Part shown: positions 38,244-46,372 of the stretch, piece by piece
How the letters are laid out: every line of letters begins with the position of its first letter
Numbering within the stretch: position 1 is the first letter of the stretch
Assembly (NCBI GenBank): GCA_902537235.1
Contig: CACBAO010000001.1
Span: 171,270-235,269 of the forward strand
Length of the DNA: 64,000 nt
From: an uncultured Alphaproteobacteria bacterium
GTDB lineage: Bacteria; Pseudomonadota; Alphaproteobacteria; Rhodobacterales; Rhodobacteraceae
Reading direction: 5' to 3'
The notes under the pieces: generated by a model
What the model saw: the letters and a program-made list of their open reading frames with translations, nothing else
What the model was told of the DNA's origin: nothing
Databases searched by the model: none
Translations under genes and position numbers: made by a program

Positions 38244-39407
38244 ATGTCTAATAAATTTCTTTCAACAACGTCAGCATTTCTATTAAGCACCAGTATGCTA
38301 GTTGCAGATGTGCCGAAGGTTACAGTAGATATTGCGCCCGTTCATTCACTAGTCTCCAGCATAATGGAAGGTGTGGGTAAACCAGACTTGATTATGCCAG
38401 CAGGAGCGTCGCCTCACGAATATCAACTTAGACCTTCCAATGCAAAGTCTTTGGAAGATGCTAATGTTGTTTTTTGGATAGGAGAGGATCTCACACCGTG
38501 GCTGGAAAATGGTCTGGATAGTTTAGCTAAAAACGCTTCTATAACCTCTCTTCTAGGCGTTGATGGCATCGAACTTCTCAGTTTTCGCGAGGGAGCGTTA
38601 TTTGAAGCACACGATCATGGAGATCATGACGATCATGACGATCATGGTAAGAAGAAGCATGATGACCATGATGATCACGATCATGGCAAGAAGAAGCATG
38701 ATGACCACGACGATCATGACGATCATGGTAAGAAGAAGCATGATGATCATGACGATCATGACCATGGTAAGAAGAAGCATGATGATCATGACGATCATGA
38801 CCATGGTAAGAAGAAGCATGACGACCACGATGACCACGATGATCATGGTAAGAAGAAGCATGATGACCATGATGACCACGAGGGCCATGCTCACGGAGAG
38901 CACGATCCTCATGCCTGGTTATCACCAAAAATTGCGAAGGTATGGTTAAATTCTATTGCAGCAAAATTGTCGGAGGTTGACCCTGATAATGCTGCAACTT
39001 ATTTTTCAAATGCAAAATCGGCTAGAGATAACATTGACGCATTAGTATCTGAAGTGAATTCCATACTAGATCCAATAAGAGAGAAGAAATTTGTCGTTTT
39101 TCATGATGCTTATCAGTATTTTGAGAAAGATTTTGGTATTAGTGCTTCCGGAGCTATATCATTAGGGGATGCTTCTGATCCAAGCCCCGCTCGTCTTTCC
39201 GAGATACGCAAAAGAGTGGTAGATGAAGCTGTCGAGTGTGTGCTTGCGGAGCCCCAATACAAAAAGGGCCTAGTTAAAGCGGTTGTTGAGGGGACCAACG
39301 CAAATACAGCTGTGATTGATCCACTAGGCGTTAAATTAGAAACTGGCCCAAGTCTATATGAAAACCTCATTCGAAACTTGGCAACCAACTTGGCTAAGTG
39401 CTTCTAA
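38244..39407 (+). CDS. znuA: Zinc ABC transporter substrate-binding protein ZnuA with long His-rich loop
   Basis: A 387-aa periplasmic zinc-binding protein of the cluster A-I family. I prefer the ATG at 38244 because GGAG lies 6 bp upstream; an in-frame ATG at 38232 is too early for it. A signal peptide covers about 1-22 (ending SMLVADV). Zinc ligands are the His in GASPHEYQL, the His after the loop in HDPHAWLSP, FHDAYQYF and an acidic residue near the end. The charged loop between them (about 123-222) is unusually long and repeated: six GKKK units separated by His/Asp runs. Most ZnuA loops are 20-40 residues. It diverges from zur. Confidence 0.95.
   Translation: MSNKFLSTTSAFLLSTSMLVADVPKVTVDIAPVHSLVSSIMEGVGKPDLIMPAGASPHEYQLRPSNAKSLEDANVVFWIGEDLTPWLENGLDSLAKNASITSLLGVDGIELLSFREGALFEAHDHGDHDDHDDHGKKKHDDHDDHDHGKKKHDDHDDHDDHGKKKHDDHDDHDHGKKKHDDHDDHDHGKKKHDDHDDHDDHGKKKHDDHDDHEGHAHGEHDPHAWLSPKIAKVWLNSIAAKLSEVDPDNAATYFSNAKSARDNIDALVSEVNSILDPIREKKFVVFHDAYQYFEKDFGISASGAISLGDASDPSPARLSEIRKRVVDEAVECVLAEPQYKKGLVKAVVEGTNANTAVIDPLGVKLETGPSLYENLIRNLATNLAKCF
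38610..38915 (+). repeat. In-frame tandem repeat encoding the ZnuA His/Asp/Lys loop
   Basis: About 300 bp of repeats coding for alternating 13- and 14-residue units (HDDHDDHDHGKKK or HDDHDDHDDHGKKK), six GKKK blocks in all. Units are 39 or 42 bp and nearly identical at DNA level, differing mostly at third positions (gac/gat, cac/cat). Antisense open frames here are by-products of the repeat. Confidence 0.95.
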
Positions 39408-39418
39408 AGAAAAATTAT

Positions 39419-39440
39419 CAACCCACTTTTAAGTGGGTTG
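39419..39440 (+). terminator. Probable znuA terminator
   Basis: Perfect inverted repeat CAACCCACTT-TT-AAGTGGGTTG begins 12 bp after the znuA stop. In RNA it would fold as an 8-bp stem with a TTTTAA loop. A short T-run (ATTTTTA) follows about 10 bp later rather than directly, so efficiency is uncertain. Confidence 0.55.
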
Positions 39441-39500
39441 GTTAATGCCTATTTTTACTCATTAAAGTTAACTTGATTAATGTATTGATCTTTGTTATCG

Positions 39501-39740
39501 ATGGGTATGCAAAATGAATTCATATTGGAGCGGATTGAAAACCTTCGTGGGCGAAAACCGTATGAAGAAAAGAAAGCGGCAAAACTAGGGTTTGCGTCAC
39601 TTTATGAGTATTTTGAAGACAAAATTTCAAAGGAAGCTCAGGCGTTAGAAGCGGATCAAGCTCATAAAACTAAAATAAAAAAAGTAATAAAGACAAAAGC
39701 GGTAGCAAAAAAGCAAACTGGGTCTTGTAGCTGTTGCTAG
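39501..39740 (+). CDS. Small protein with C-terminal CSCC motif, unknown function
   Basis: A 79-aa soluble protein. The N-terminal half (NEFILERIENLRGRKPYEEKKAAKLGFASLYEYFEDKI) looks like a compact helical domain. The second half is lysine-rich and ends GSCSCC at the extreme C-terminus. Three clustered cysteines there could bind a metal such as zinc or copper, and its neighbours are zinc and copper genes. I recognise no family. ATGs at 39501 and 39507 and a TTG at 39492 are possible starts, none with a clear ribosome binding site. Confidence 0.6.
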   Translation: MGMQNEFILERIENLRGRKPYEEKKAAKLGFASLYEYFEDKISKEAQALEADQAHKTKIKKVIKTKAVAKKQTGSCSCC

Positions 39741-39791
39741 GTCTTTGCTATATTTCTAAAGATTAATATCCTCCAACTTAAATCGAAAAAT

Positions 39792-40178
39792 TTATTTTGA
39801 AAGCTCGTCCAGAATGGGGCACGATGGTCTATCATCTCCATTACAACAATTAACTAAGTGACTTAATTCGTCTCTGAGGGAATGGAACTCCTTAAGCTTT
39901 TCATCGATAGAAGCAATTTTGGCTAAGGTCAGTTTTTTTACCTCTTTGCTAGATCTATTTTTATCCTGATATAATGAAAGAAGCTCTCTACATTCTTCAA
40001 TGCTGAAATTAAAGCGTCGTGCTTTTCCAATGAAGTTTAATTTTGCCACATCATCATTGGTGTAGCTTCTGTAGCCAGATTGAATATTCCTTGCTGGTTC
40101 AACCATTTTTATATCCGCATAATACCTGACTGTTTTTACAGATAGTCCCGATAATTTTGCTGCCTGACTAATATTCAT
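39792..40178 (-). CDS. cueR: CueR-type copper-responsive MerR regulator
   Basis: A 128-aa MerR-family activator. The HTH is NISQAAKLSGLSVKTVRYYADIKMVEP, then GYRSYTNDDVAKLNFIGKARRFNFSIEECRELL. The metal loop has two cysteines eight residues apart (C-NGDDRPS-C, followed by PILDEL), which is the CueR Cu(I) pattern; zinc or mercury sensors differ. The start is the ATG at 40178; 20 more codons are open upstream but run into the operator. It diverges from the DUF4396 operon across a MerR-type promoter. Confidence 0.92.
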   Translation of the reverse strand: MNISQAAKLSGLSVKTVRYYADIKMVEPARNIQSGYRSYTNDDVAKLNFIGKARRFNFSIEECRELLSLYQDKNRSSKEVKKLTLAKIASIDEKLKEFHSLRDELSHLVNCCNGDDRPSCPILDELSK

Positions 40179-40188
40179 AAATAAACTC

Positions 40189-40219
40189 TTTACATTCCAG
40201 TAACTGGAGACTTTATATT
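40189..40219 (+). promoter_or_regulatory. CueR-type promoter/operator with 19-bp spacer
   Basis: The -35 TTTACA (40189-40194) and -10 TATATT (40214-40219) are 19 bp apart, the over-long spacing that MerR-family activators correct. The dyad CCAGTAACTGG (40197-40207) sits between them, as in CueR sites. It reads toward the DUF4396-cytochrome c-CopC-CopD genes. Confidence 0.8.
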
Positions 40220-40239
40220 GAAAATAAAGAGAGGTCAAG

Positions 40240-40686
40240 ATGTCAGAACTAGCCCAAAAAATCGATATAAACTGGTATTGTAAGCATACGTGGAGAAGGG
40301 CGTCTTATAATACAATGTGGTGCCTTTTAGGTTGTTCTATTGGGGATTTTGGGACAATAGCATATTTTCAATTTATGGGTATTGCTTGGCCGGTTTTAGC
40401 AATTATGACGCTAGCTATCATTAATGGCTTAATCACATCCATTCTACTTGAAACATTTATTCTGTTTCGACAAATGCCTTTAAAGGCGGCTTTTCAAACA
40501 GCTATAGGTATGTCCCTAATTTCAATGATTTCGATGGAGGCAGCCATGAACTTGACAGATTTTATTGCCACTGGAGGCGCAAAATTGACGTGGTGGGTGA
40601 TACCATTAATGCTTATAGTTGGTTTTATAACACCTCTTCCCTATAACTACTGGCGACTCAAAGCTTTAGGAAAAGCATGTCATTAA
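40240..40686 (+). CDS. DUF4396 family membrane protein, copper-regulated
   Basis: A 148-aa protein with about four membrane helices. Family features are the N-terminal WYCKHTWRRASYNTMWCLLGCSIGDFG, MAIINGLITS-like helix, LETFIL and MSLISMISMEAAMNLTDF. It is rich in Met, Cys and His near helix ends (KHTWRR, MWCLLGC, EAAMN), compatible with metal handling. The function of DUF4396 is unknown to me. It is the first gene after the CueR-type promoter, with GAGG before the ATG, and 1 bp separates it from the cytochrome gene. Confidence 0.85.
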   Translation: MSELAQKIDINWYCKHTWRRASYNTMWCLLGCSIGDFGTIAYFQFMGIAWPVLAIMTLAIINGLITSILLETFILFRQMPLKAAFQTAIGMSLISMISMEAAMNLTDFIATGGAKLTWWVIPLMLIVGFITPLPYNYWRLKALGKACH

Positions 40687-40687
40687 A

Positions 40688-41170
40688 ATGAAAAAATTTT
40701 CTGTGTCGATCCTATTTGTATTTTTTGTTTTAGTGAGTATTTTATATTTTGCTCCAAGCCTATTTTTTGATAAGGCTCTCCGGGCTGACATTTCTCTAAA
40801 GCCAGATGATCAAGGTTTGGTAGATCTGGGAAAGTTGGTTTATAAAAATAATTGTGCGTCATGCCATGGTGTTAATCTTGAGGGTCAAGAGCAATGGAGA
40901 CAACCAGACGCCGACGGTTACATGCCCGCACCTCCTCATGATGAAAGTGGTCACACATGGCATCACCCAGATGAGTATCTTTTCTTAATGACCAAATATG
41001 GGTTGGAAGAAATTATCGGGCAAAAATATCCAAATAATATGCCCGCATATAATAACCTTTTGTCCGACCGGGAAATTGTTGCAGCTTTATCATTTATCAA
41101 GAGTACATGGAGTACGACGGTAAGACTGCAACACGATAAAATCAATAAAATGAGCAAAGAACAGAGGTAG
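40688..41170 (+). CDS. Membrane-anchored or secreted monoheme c-type cytochrome
   Basis: A 160-aa cytochrome c. A hydrophobic N-terminal segment (about 5-26) is an anchor or signal. The heme motif is CASCHG near residue 55, with GLEEIIG and NNMPAYNNLLSDREIVAALSFIKSTW giving the axial Met and C-terminal helix. A His-rich middle (PHDESGHTWHHPDEY) could bind copper. The position between DUF4396 and CopC suggests electron transfer linked to copper homeostasis, such as Cu(I) oxidation; that role is inference. Confidence 0.88.
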   Translation: MKKFSVSILFVFFVLVSILYFAPSLFFDKALRADISLKPDDQGLVDLGKLVYKNNCASCHGVNLEGQEQWRQPDADGYMPAPPHDESGHTWHHPDEYLFLMTKYGLEEIIGQKYPNNMPAYNNLLSDREIVAALSFIKSTWSTTVRLQHDKINKMSKEQR

Positions 41171-41172
41171 GT

Positions 41173-41577
41173 ATGTTAAAAAAAATCATATTAGTTTTTA
41201 TACTATTCAGTTTGCCAACAACGGTGTTTCCACATTCGCCTCTAAAGCAAGCAAATCCAATGGATGGAGCTTTGTTAAGTGAGGCTCCGACGGAGTATAA
41301 AATGCTATTTAAATCTCCTGCAAAACTAATAAAGTTTGAGATTTTCCAAAAAGGCGAAAATAACAATAAAAAACCATCATTACTAAAAGGTCTTTTCAAA
41401 AAATCAGATGGGAAATTGATAGAAATAAATTATAAACCTTCGTTGGTTTTGTCCGAAAGTCATTTAATAAAGTTACCTAAGATTAATTTTGGCTCTTATG
41501 AAGTGCGTTGGCGAGCTATGGGGGAGGACGGCCACGTTTTAAAAGGCATCCTCACTTTCGAAGTTAAAGGTAGATAA
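41173..41577 (+). CDS. copC: Copper resistance protein CopC (YobA-type)
   Basis: A 134-aa periplasmic copper-binding protein of the cupredoxin-like CopC fold. A signal peptide of about 20 residues is followed by FPHSPLKQANPMDGALLSEAPTEYKMLF. The N-terminal His of the mature protein and the EDGHVLKG motif near residue 117 form the usual Cu(II) site. The Met-rich Cu(I) loop is absent. It lies 2 bp after the cytochrome c gene and 4 bp before copD. Confidence 0.9.
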   Translation: MLKKIILVFILFSLPTTVFPHSPLKQANPMDGALLSEAPTEYKMLFKSPAKLIKFEIFQKGENNNKKPSLLKGLFKKSDGKLIEINYKPSLVLSESHLIKLPKINFGSYEVRWRAMGEDGHVLKGILTFEVKGR

Positions 41578-41581
41578 AAAA

Positions 41582-42451
41582 ATGGAAATTTGGGCTATAC
41601 TTGCGCCTCTTGTTAAAGTTTTACTTTATGTTCTGTCTTTTCTTGCGGTAGGAACAGGCTTATTCATTCTCCATTTTAGATCTTTCCTTTCACAACCGAC
41701 ACTAGCATACTGTCGCAACTTAGTACGTAAATCATCGCTTATTGGGTCTATCATAGCACCACTACTATTGTTAATGACAGCGGGAAATATAGGTGGAGAT
41801 TTACAAAGCGCGTTTGATCCTTTGATGATTAATATAGCTTTGTCGTCGAAGGCAGGTCAGTCCATTTTAGTACTATTTTCTGGGTTCTTATTTGTATTAT
41901 TATGGATATCTCTTTTTCAAAATCAAAGACCTATCCCAGGGATATTAGGCTTTGCTCTCATACTTTCATCATTCTCGTTATATGGGCACTCCACAATAAA
42001 TGGATTTAGCTCTCAGCTACTGATCGTCTTACACTTGGGTGCTATTTCTTTCTGGGTAGGCTCGTTTTTACCGCTCCGCCACTCTACTCAGGGAAAAATT
42101 GAGGAAGAAAATCTATTTCAATTAGCACATCAATTTGGCGTTTATGCTGTCTACTACATAGGGATCTTGCTAATAACTGGATTAATGCTGGGGACAATTT
42201 TAGTAGGTGGAAAAGATGAGTTGCTGAATTCGAATTACGGAAAGGCATTTTTATTAAAATTAGCTTTTGTAACCACTTTGCTTGGGATCGGTGCTCTAAA
42301 TAAGTTCCGGTTAGTACCACAACTTAAAAGCAACAATTTTTCGCACGCAATTAAATTGAGAAAATCAATCAATGTAGAGATCGGCATATTATTTATAATT
42401 TTGATAATATCTAGTTTACTAACAACCTCCATAGAGCTACCTTTGAAGTAG
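41582..42451 (+). CDS. copD: Copper resistance protein CopD (inner membrane)
   Basis: A 289-aa integral membrane protein with about eight hydrophobic helices, of the CopD family thought to move copper with CopC. Landmarks are the helix-end HLGAISFWVGSFLPL with conserved His and Trp, and ATTLLGIGALNKFRLVPQL near residue 240 (here VTTLLGIGALNKFRLVP). It ends the CueR-controlled cassette; the aminotransferase gene starts 21 bp later on the same strand and may be read through. Confidence 0.88.
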   Translation: MEIWAILAPLVKVLLYVLSFLAVGTGLFILHFRSFLSQPTLAYCRNLVRKSSLIGSIIAPLLLLMTAGNIGGDLQSAFDPLMINIALSSKAGQSILVLFSGFLFVLLWISLFQNQRPIPGILGFALILSSFSLYGHSTINGFSSQLLIVLHLGAISFWVGSFLPLRHSTQGKIEEENLFQLAHQFGVYAVYYIGILLITGLMLGTILVGGKDELLNSNYGKAFLLKLAFVTTLLGIGALNKFRLVPQLKSNNFSHAIKLRKSINVEIGILFIILIISSLLTTSIELPLK

Positions 42452-42472
42452 AAAAAATAGATTAAGGTTGAA

Positions 42473-43339
42473 ATGGCTTCCGGGGAAAATATAAAAACAT
42501 ATTTCAATGGCTCATGGCATGATGGGGATAAGTATATTCTCCGAGCCGCTGACCATGGTGCATGGTTAGGATCAAGTGTCTTTGATGGAGCTCGCTTTTT
42601 TGAAGGCGCTACACCTGACCTACTTTTACATTGTGAGAGAGTAAATAATTCAGCAAAGGCAATGATGCTTGATCCCTCTGTTACACCTGAAGAAATGGTG
42701 GAAATAATTAAAGAGGGGCTTAGCTCTTTCGATAAATCTTCATCGGTTTATATAAGGCCAATGTATTGGGCGCTTGATGGGGCCGAGTCGTTAGTGTTGC
42801 CAAAAGAAAATAGTACCGCTTTTTCAATCTGTCTTGAGCAAATTCCAATGGCTGCAGCAACCGTTTCTGCAACACTCAGCAGAACTAAATTTAGAAGACC
42901 TGTTCTAGAGGATAATGTAGTGAATGCAAAAGCAGGGTGTTTATATCCCAATAATGCAAGAATGTTGGCCGAAGCACGATCTAAAGGATTTACAAATGCC
43001 TTAGTTGCCGATGCTGCTGGCAATGTTGCTGAGACAGCAACAGCTAATATCTTTATGGTAAAAGACGGTGAAGTATTAACACCGATCCCAAATGGTACCT
43101 TTTTGGCTGGTATCACTAGGGCGAGACATATAAAAAATTTACGAGAATATGGAAAATCGGTTTCAGAAACTGTTCTGTCTTTCAAAGATTTTGAAGAAGC
43201 CGAGGAAGTATTTATGACAGGAAATATGACCAAGATAATGCCTGTAACTGCGTTCGAAGATAAGAACTACCAAGTCGGGTCTATAGCAAAGCTGGCAAGA
43301 GAATTATATTGGGATTGGTCGCGCTCTCAGACACTTTGA
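42473..43339 (+). CDS. ilvE: Class IV aminotransferase (branched-chain type)
   Basis: A 288-aa PLP enzyme. The catalytic Lys153 lies in VVNAKAGCLYPNNARM; SVFDGARFFEG (35-45) and AETATANIFMVKDG (about 185) are class IV features, the second supplying the PLP-binding Glu. The sequence is most like branched-chain amino acid aminotransferases, but D-amino acid and ADC-lyase relatives share these motifs, so specificity is inferred. It overlaps the DMT transporter by 13 bp tail to tail. Confidence 0.8.
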   Translation: MASGENIKTYFNGSWHDGDKYILRAADHGAWLGSSVFDGARFFEGATPDLLLHCERVNNSAKAMMLDPSVTPEEMVEIIKEGLSSFDKSSSVYIRPMYWALDGAESLVLPKENSTAFSICLEQIPMAAATVSATLSRTKFRRPVLEDNVVNAKAGCLYPNNARMLAEARSKGFTNALVADAAGNVAETATANIFMVKDGEVLTPIPNGTFLAGITRARHIKNLREYGKSVSETVLSFKDFEEAEEVFMTGNMTKIMPVTAFEDKNYQVGSIAKLARELYWDWSRSQTL

Positions 43340-44193
43340 TTATGTAACTGTACCCTTTCTCGATACCAAGTGTATATTCCTGCTCCAACGATGATAACTG
43401 CACCAATAATCAAACTCTGACTTGGGTATTCGGTGAAAAATATGATGCCAAGGCAAGCTGAGAAGACTAAATCAAAATACGAAAATGGAGCAAGTAGAGA
43501 TGCTTCAGATTTTCTGAGTGCTAAAATAAGACAAAAATGACCGAAGCCACCAAGAGTTCCCAACATGGTGAAATAAATAATATCCAATAGCTCTATTTTT
43601 TGGAAATATGGAAATAAAATCAGTGTGGAAACAATAGTTCCTACTAAGCCAGTATAAAAGAAGTTTGTTCTAGGATCCTCATCTGTACCGAGGTGACGTG
43701 TGGAAACCGCATAACCTGCGTAGCATAAAGCTGATAGAAGTGGAAAAATACTAGCGAATAAAAAGGTATCTGTTCCTGGTTGTATAATAATTAGTGCTCC
43801 GACAAATCCAACAAAAACACCTAACCATCTCTTAAACCCAACTATTTCGCCCAGAAAAATTACTGATAGAATAACAACCAATAATGGCGCAGTTTGAAAA
43901 ATCGCCATAGTTGCAGCCAAAGATAAGTTAGCAAAACCGGCAAAAATAAAAATGGTCGCTCCAAAAAGTAGAGCCGATCTGAAAAGGTGAATTTTTAACC
44001 TGTGTGTTTTCACAATTGTTTTCAAATTTTTATTGAATACCAATATTGTTAGCACTGTTTGGCTGAGGTACCGCGCCCAAACCACCTCAATTATGGGATA
44101 TTGAAGAGCCATTCCCTTGGCAAGGGCGTTCATGCATACAAATGATAATATGGCACACAAAAAAAGAGGTATGCCTCCAAGATTTAAATTCAA
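43327..44193 (-). CDS. DMT superfamily transporter (EamA)
   Basis: A 288-aa membrane protein with ten hydrophobic helices in two EamA repeats (about 5-135 and 147-283). Features are NALAKGM and EVVWARYLSQ in the first repeat and APFSYFDLVFSACLG in the second. These exporters move metabolites such as amino acids or S-adenosylmethionine; the substrate is not evident. It lies 18 bp beyond the beta-lactamase-like gene on the same strand and may form an operon with it. Confidence 0.88.
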   Translation of the reverse strand: MNLNLGGIPLFLCAILSFVCMNALAKGMALQYPIIEVVWARYLSQTVLTILVFNKNLKTIVKTHRLKIHLFRSALLFGATIFIFAGFANLSLAATMAIFQTAPLLVVILSVIFLGEIVGFKRWLGVFVGFVGALIIIQPGTDTFLFASIFPLLSALCYAGYAVSTRHLGTDEDPRTNFFYTGLVGTIVSTLILFPYFQKIELLDIIYFTMLGTLGGFGHFCLILALRKSEASLLAPFSYFDLVFSACLGIIFFTEYPSQSLIIGAVIIVGAGIYTWYRERVQLHNQSV

Positions 44194-44211
44194 TGATATT
44201 CCTTCTTAGGG

Positions 44212-45363
44212 TTAAACCAATTGATTGGTAATTTGACTGAAAATATCAGACATCTGCTCAATATTATTCTTCATAATAGGTTTAGGCTCTGAACTCAGGC
44301 ACACAAAAGAAAGCTCTTTATCAAAATCGATCCAAATCCACTGGCCATGAATTCCGAGTCCAAAAAGAACGTTTCTTGAAGAGTAGGGCCTATACCATTT
44401 TGACCTATAAAGCCCTTCAGGAAAAATATCATAATGTCCATCAAGACTGAATTTTTTATTAGAATCTGAATTTAGTATATCTTTGATCCAGTTCTCAGGA
44501 AATACTTGCTCGCCCTGACTATTTTTTCCATAGCATCGAACCATTTCACATATACCCATTATATCGCTTGCCGATATGCATACCCCTCCTGCGGCTCTTG
44601 ACGTACCCATTCTGTCCAGTGTCACATAAGCATCGTCTTGTGCACCTATAGGTTTCATAAGTTTTTCAAAAAAGTACTGCGCGTATTTTTTACCAGTGCA
44701 TTTTTCAATTATAATTCCGAGCATGTCAGTGTTTGTTGAATGATATTCAAACTTTTCACCGTGTTTATGCGTATTTTTTTTCAAGCTAAAAAGAAATGAT
44801 TTTAAATGCGATGTATCATCTATGTCTTGCGGGTTCCAACCGGTTGATTGCCGATAATCGAGAAAAATACCGGATGTTGCTTCATAGTCTTCTATGAAAT
44901 TAGATGAAACGCTCATATCCAATAAATTGCGCACTGAGGCATCTTCGAAAGCACTTCCATTTGTCTCGGGAATAATCTGGGAGACCAAAGTCTCTTCACG
45001 TAATAACCCTTCATCTATTAGGCAACCGATAAGTAACGCGGTTAGTGACTTTGACACAGAAAAGATAATATGTGGAGTTGTGGAGGAACAATAATCAGAA
45101 TGCCACGTATATATGGTTTTACCTTTATGAGATACGTGAAAAGCGTCTACTGTTGTTTGACTTAAAAACTCGTCCAACGGTGTTCCCTCGGTTTCTCTTA
45201 TTTTTACGGTTAGCTCTTTATTTTTAAACTCACTATCTTTTTTATCTGGCCCTTTGGTCCAATTTATTGAAGCTGTAGGTATTATTTCCCTTACTTTAGA
45301 AAATGCTTCTCTATTAAAAGGGGGTAGCCTCCAGTTTGCTAATGTGGGGTGAGAATCTTCCAA
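44212..45363 (-). CDS. Serine beta-lactamase-like hydrolase/esterase
   Basis: A 383-aa class C beta-lactamase-fold protein. The nucleophile Ser102 and Lys105 form the SVSK motif. The Tyr of the second motif is in FEYHSTNTDMLG near residue 205, and HGQWIWID near residue 345 replaces the KTG box. No signal peptide is seen, so it is probably cytosolic and acts as an esterase or amidase rather than an antibiotic-resistance enzyme. The start is the ATG at 45363. Confidence 0.85.
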   Translation of the reverse strand: MEDSHPTLANWRLPPFNREAFSKVREIIPTASINWTKGPDKKDSEFKNKELTVKIRETEGTPLDEFLSQTTVDAFHVSHKGKTIYTWHSDYCSSTTPHIIFSVSKSLTALLIGCLIDEGLLREETLVSQIIPETNGSAFEDASVRNLLDMSVSSNFIEDYEATSGIFLDYRQSTGWNPQDIDDTSHLKSFLFSLKKNTHKHGEKFEYHSTNTDMLGIIIEKCTGKKYAQYFFEKLMKPIGAQDDAYVTLDRMGTSRAAGGVCISASDIMGICEMVRCYGKNSQGEQVFPENWIKDILNSDSNKKFSLDGHYDIFPEGLYRSKWYRPYSSRNVLFGLGIHGQWIWIDFDKELSFVCLSSEPKPIMKNNIEQMSDIFSQITNQLV

Positions 45364-45474
45364 TTTAATTCCTTTGATGATAAATAAACTCTATGATCTA
45401 ATTATAGGACAATTTCTTGTACAACAAGAGATAAAATGTGATCATCGACTTCAAGAGGGGATTATCTAGATCTA

Positions 45475-46356
45475 ATGATAACGGTTTACAGAAACTCAGT
45501 CCAATCTTGGGAAATAGATCAAATGGGTCATATGAATGTTCAATTCTATTTTGAAAAAGCACTTCAAGGATGTGTTGTGCTTTGGAACAAACTAGGGATT
45601 AACGAGAAGCCAGTCGAGTTGGGGAATACATATCTTTCTCTCGCACGTGCCCACATACGTTTTCTAAAGGAACAAAAACCAGGATCACCTTTTTTCTTAA
45701 AAATGGGAATAGCTCAACTCGGAGATACCGAAGTAAAACTCTATTTAGAAATGGTAGAAACGATTACAAAGCAACCCTGCGCAGCTTTTAATTTTCAATT
45801 TTTATGGACGCGTAAACCTCCAGAGGAAGTTAAAAAGAATTTTTCTAAAGTGTTCGAGGAATTGAGAGTAGATATTCCAACCTACGGTCAACCAAGAGGA
45901 TTATCTTTAGCAAAAGAAGATGTAATGTCTCTCTCACAAGCTTCTCAGAAAAATATGATTGATTCATTTGAGTCGGTAATTTTGCTGAGGCAATGCGATA
46001 ATATGAATAAGATTAAGCCCTCTGCTTATATGGGTGTTGTATCGGACTCAACGCCTCACTTGTTAGCGTATACTGGCACTATAGATGAAAATGGTATGAC
46101 AAATGTCGGAAGCGCTGCTCTAGAATACAAGTTTGATTTTTTTGAATACGTCCCCTTGGGTACGCACTTAAAAACGAAGTCAGGAGTTCAATCTATGTCT
46201 AATAAGACTTTTGTATGGAAGCACTGGATATTTAATGTTGAGAGCGGTATGCCAGTCGCTATAGCAAGTGCTGTCGCCGTTACCATGGATCTGCAGGCTA
46301 GGAAGTCGATTCCCATACCACCGGAAATGGCTGAGGCCTTGACTAAACTGATTTAG
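45475..46356 (+). CDS. Acyl-CoA thioesterase-like double hotdog protein
   Basis: A 293-aa protein. The first half (about 1-140) is a 4HBT hotdog domain opening with SWEIDQMGHMNVQFYFEKA, where the D-x-x-G-H-x-N pattern is the thioesterase active-site region. The second half contains LLRQCDNMNKIKPSAYMGVV and EYVPLGTHLKTKSG, consistent with another hotdog copy. Such proteins cleave acyl-CoA or acyl-ACP; the substrate is unknown. It leads a plus-strand run with a GST and a cNMP-binding protein. Confidence 0.75.
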   Translation: MITVYRNSVQSWEIDQMGHMNVQFYFEKALQGCVVLWNKLGINEKPVELGNTYLSLARAHIRFLKEQKPGSPFFLKMGIAQLGDTEVKLYLEMVETITKQPCAAFNFQFLWTRKPPEEVKKNFSKVFEELRVDIPTYGQPRGLSLAKEDVMSLSQASQKNMIDSFESVILLRQCDNMNKIKPSAYMGVVSDSTPHLLAYTGTIDENGMTNVGSAALEYKFDFFEYVPLGTHLKTKSGVQSMSNKTFVWKHWIFNVESGMPVAIASAVAVTMDLQARKSIPIPPEMAEALTKLI

Positions 46357-46372
46357 TGAGAGGGTTTGAAAA

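Noticed and set aside
38610..38915. CRISPR-like array
   Set aside because: The repeats are contiguous coding units of 39/42 bp in frame with znuA, with no unique spacers.
38578..38928. Antisense and second-frame open frames over the znuA repeat, rich in His or in Met/Ile
   Set aside because: They arise from the regular triplet repeat of the znuA loop; no ribosome binding sites and no conserved pattern.
43327..43339. Frameshift or fusion between ilvE and the DMT gene
   Set aside because: The genes are on opposite strands and overlap only at their 3' ends; both are full length.
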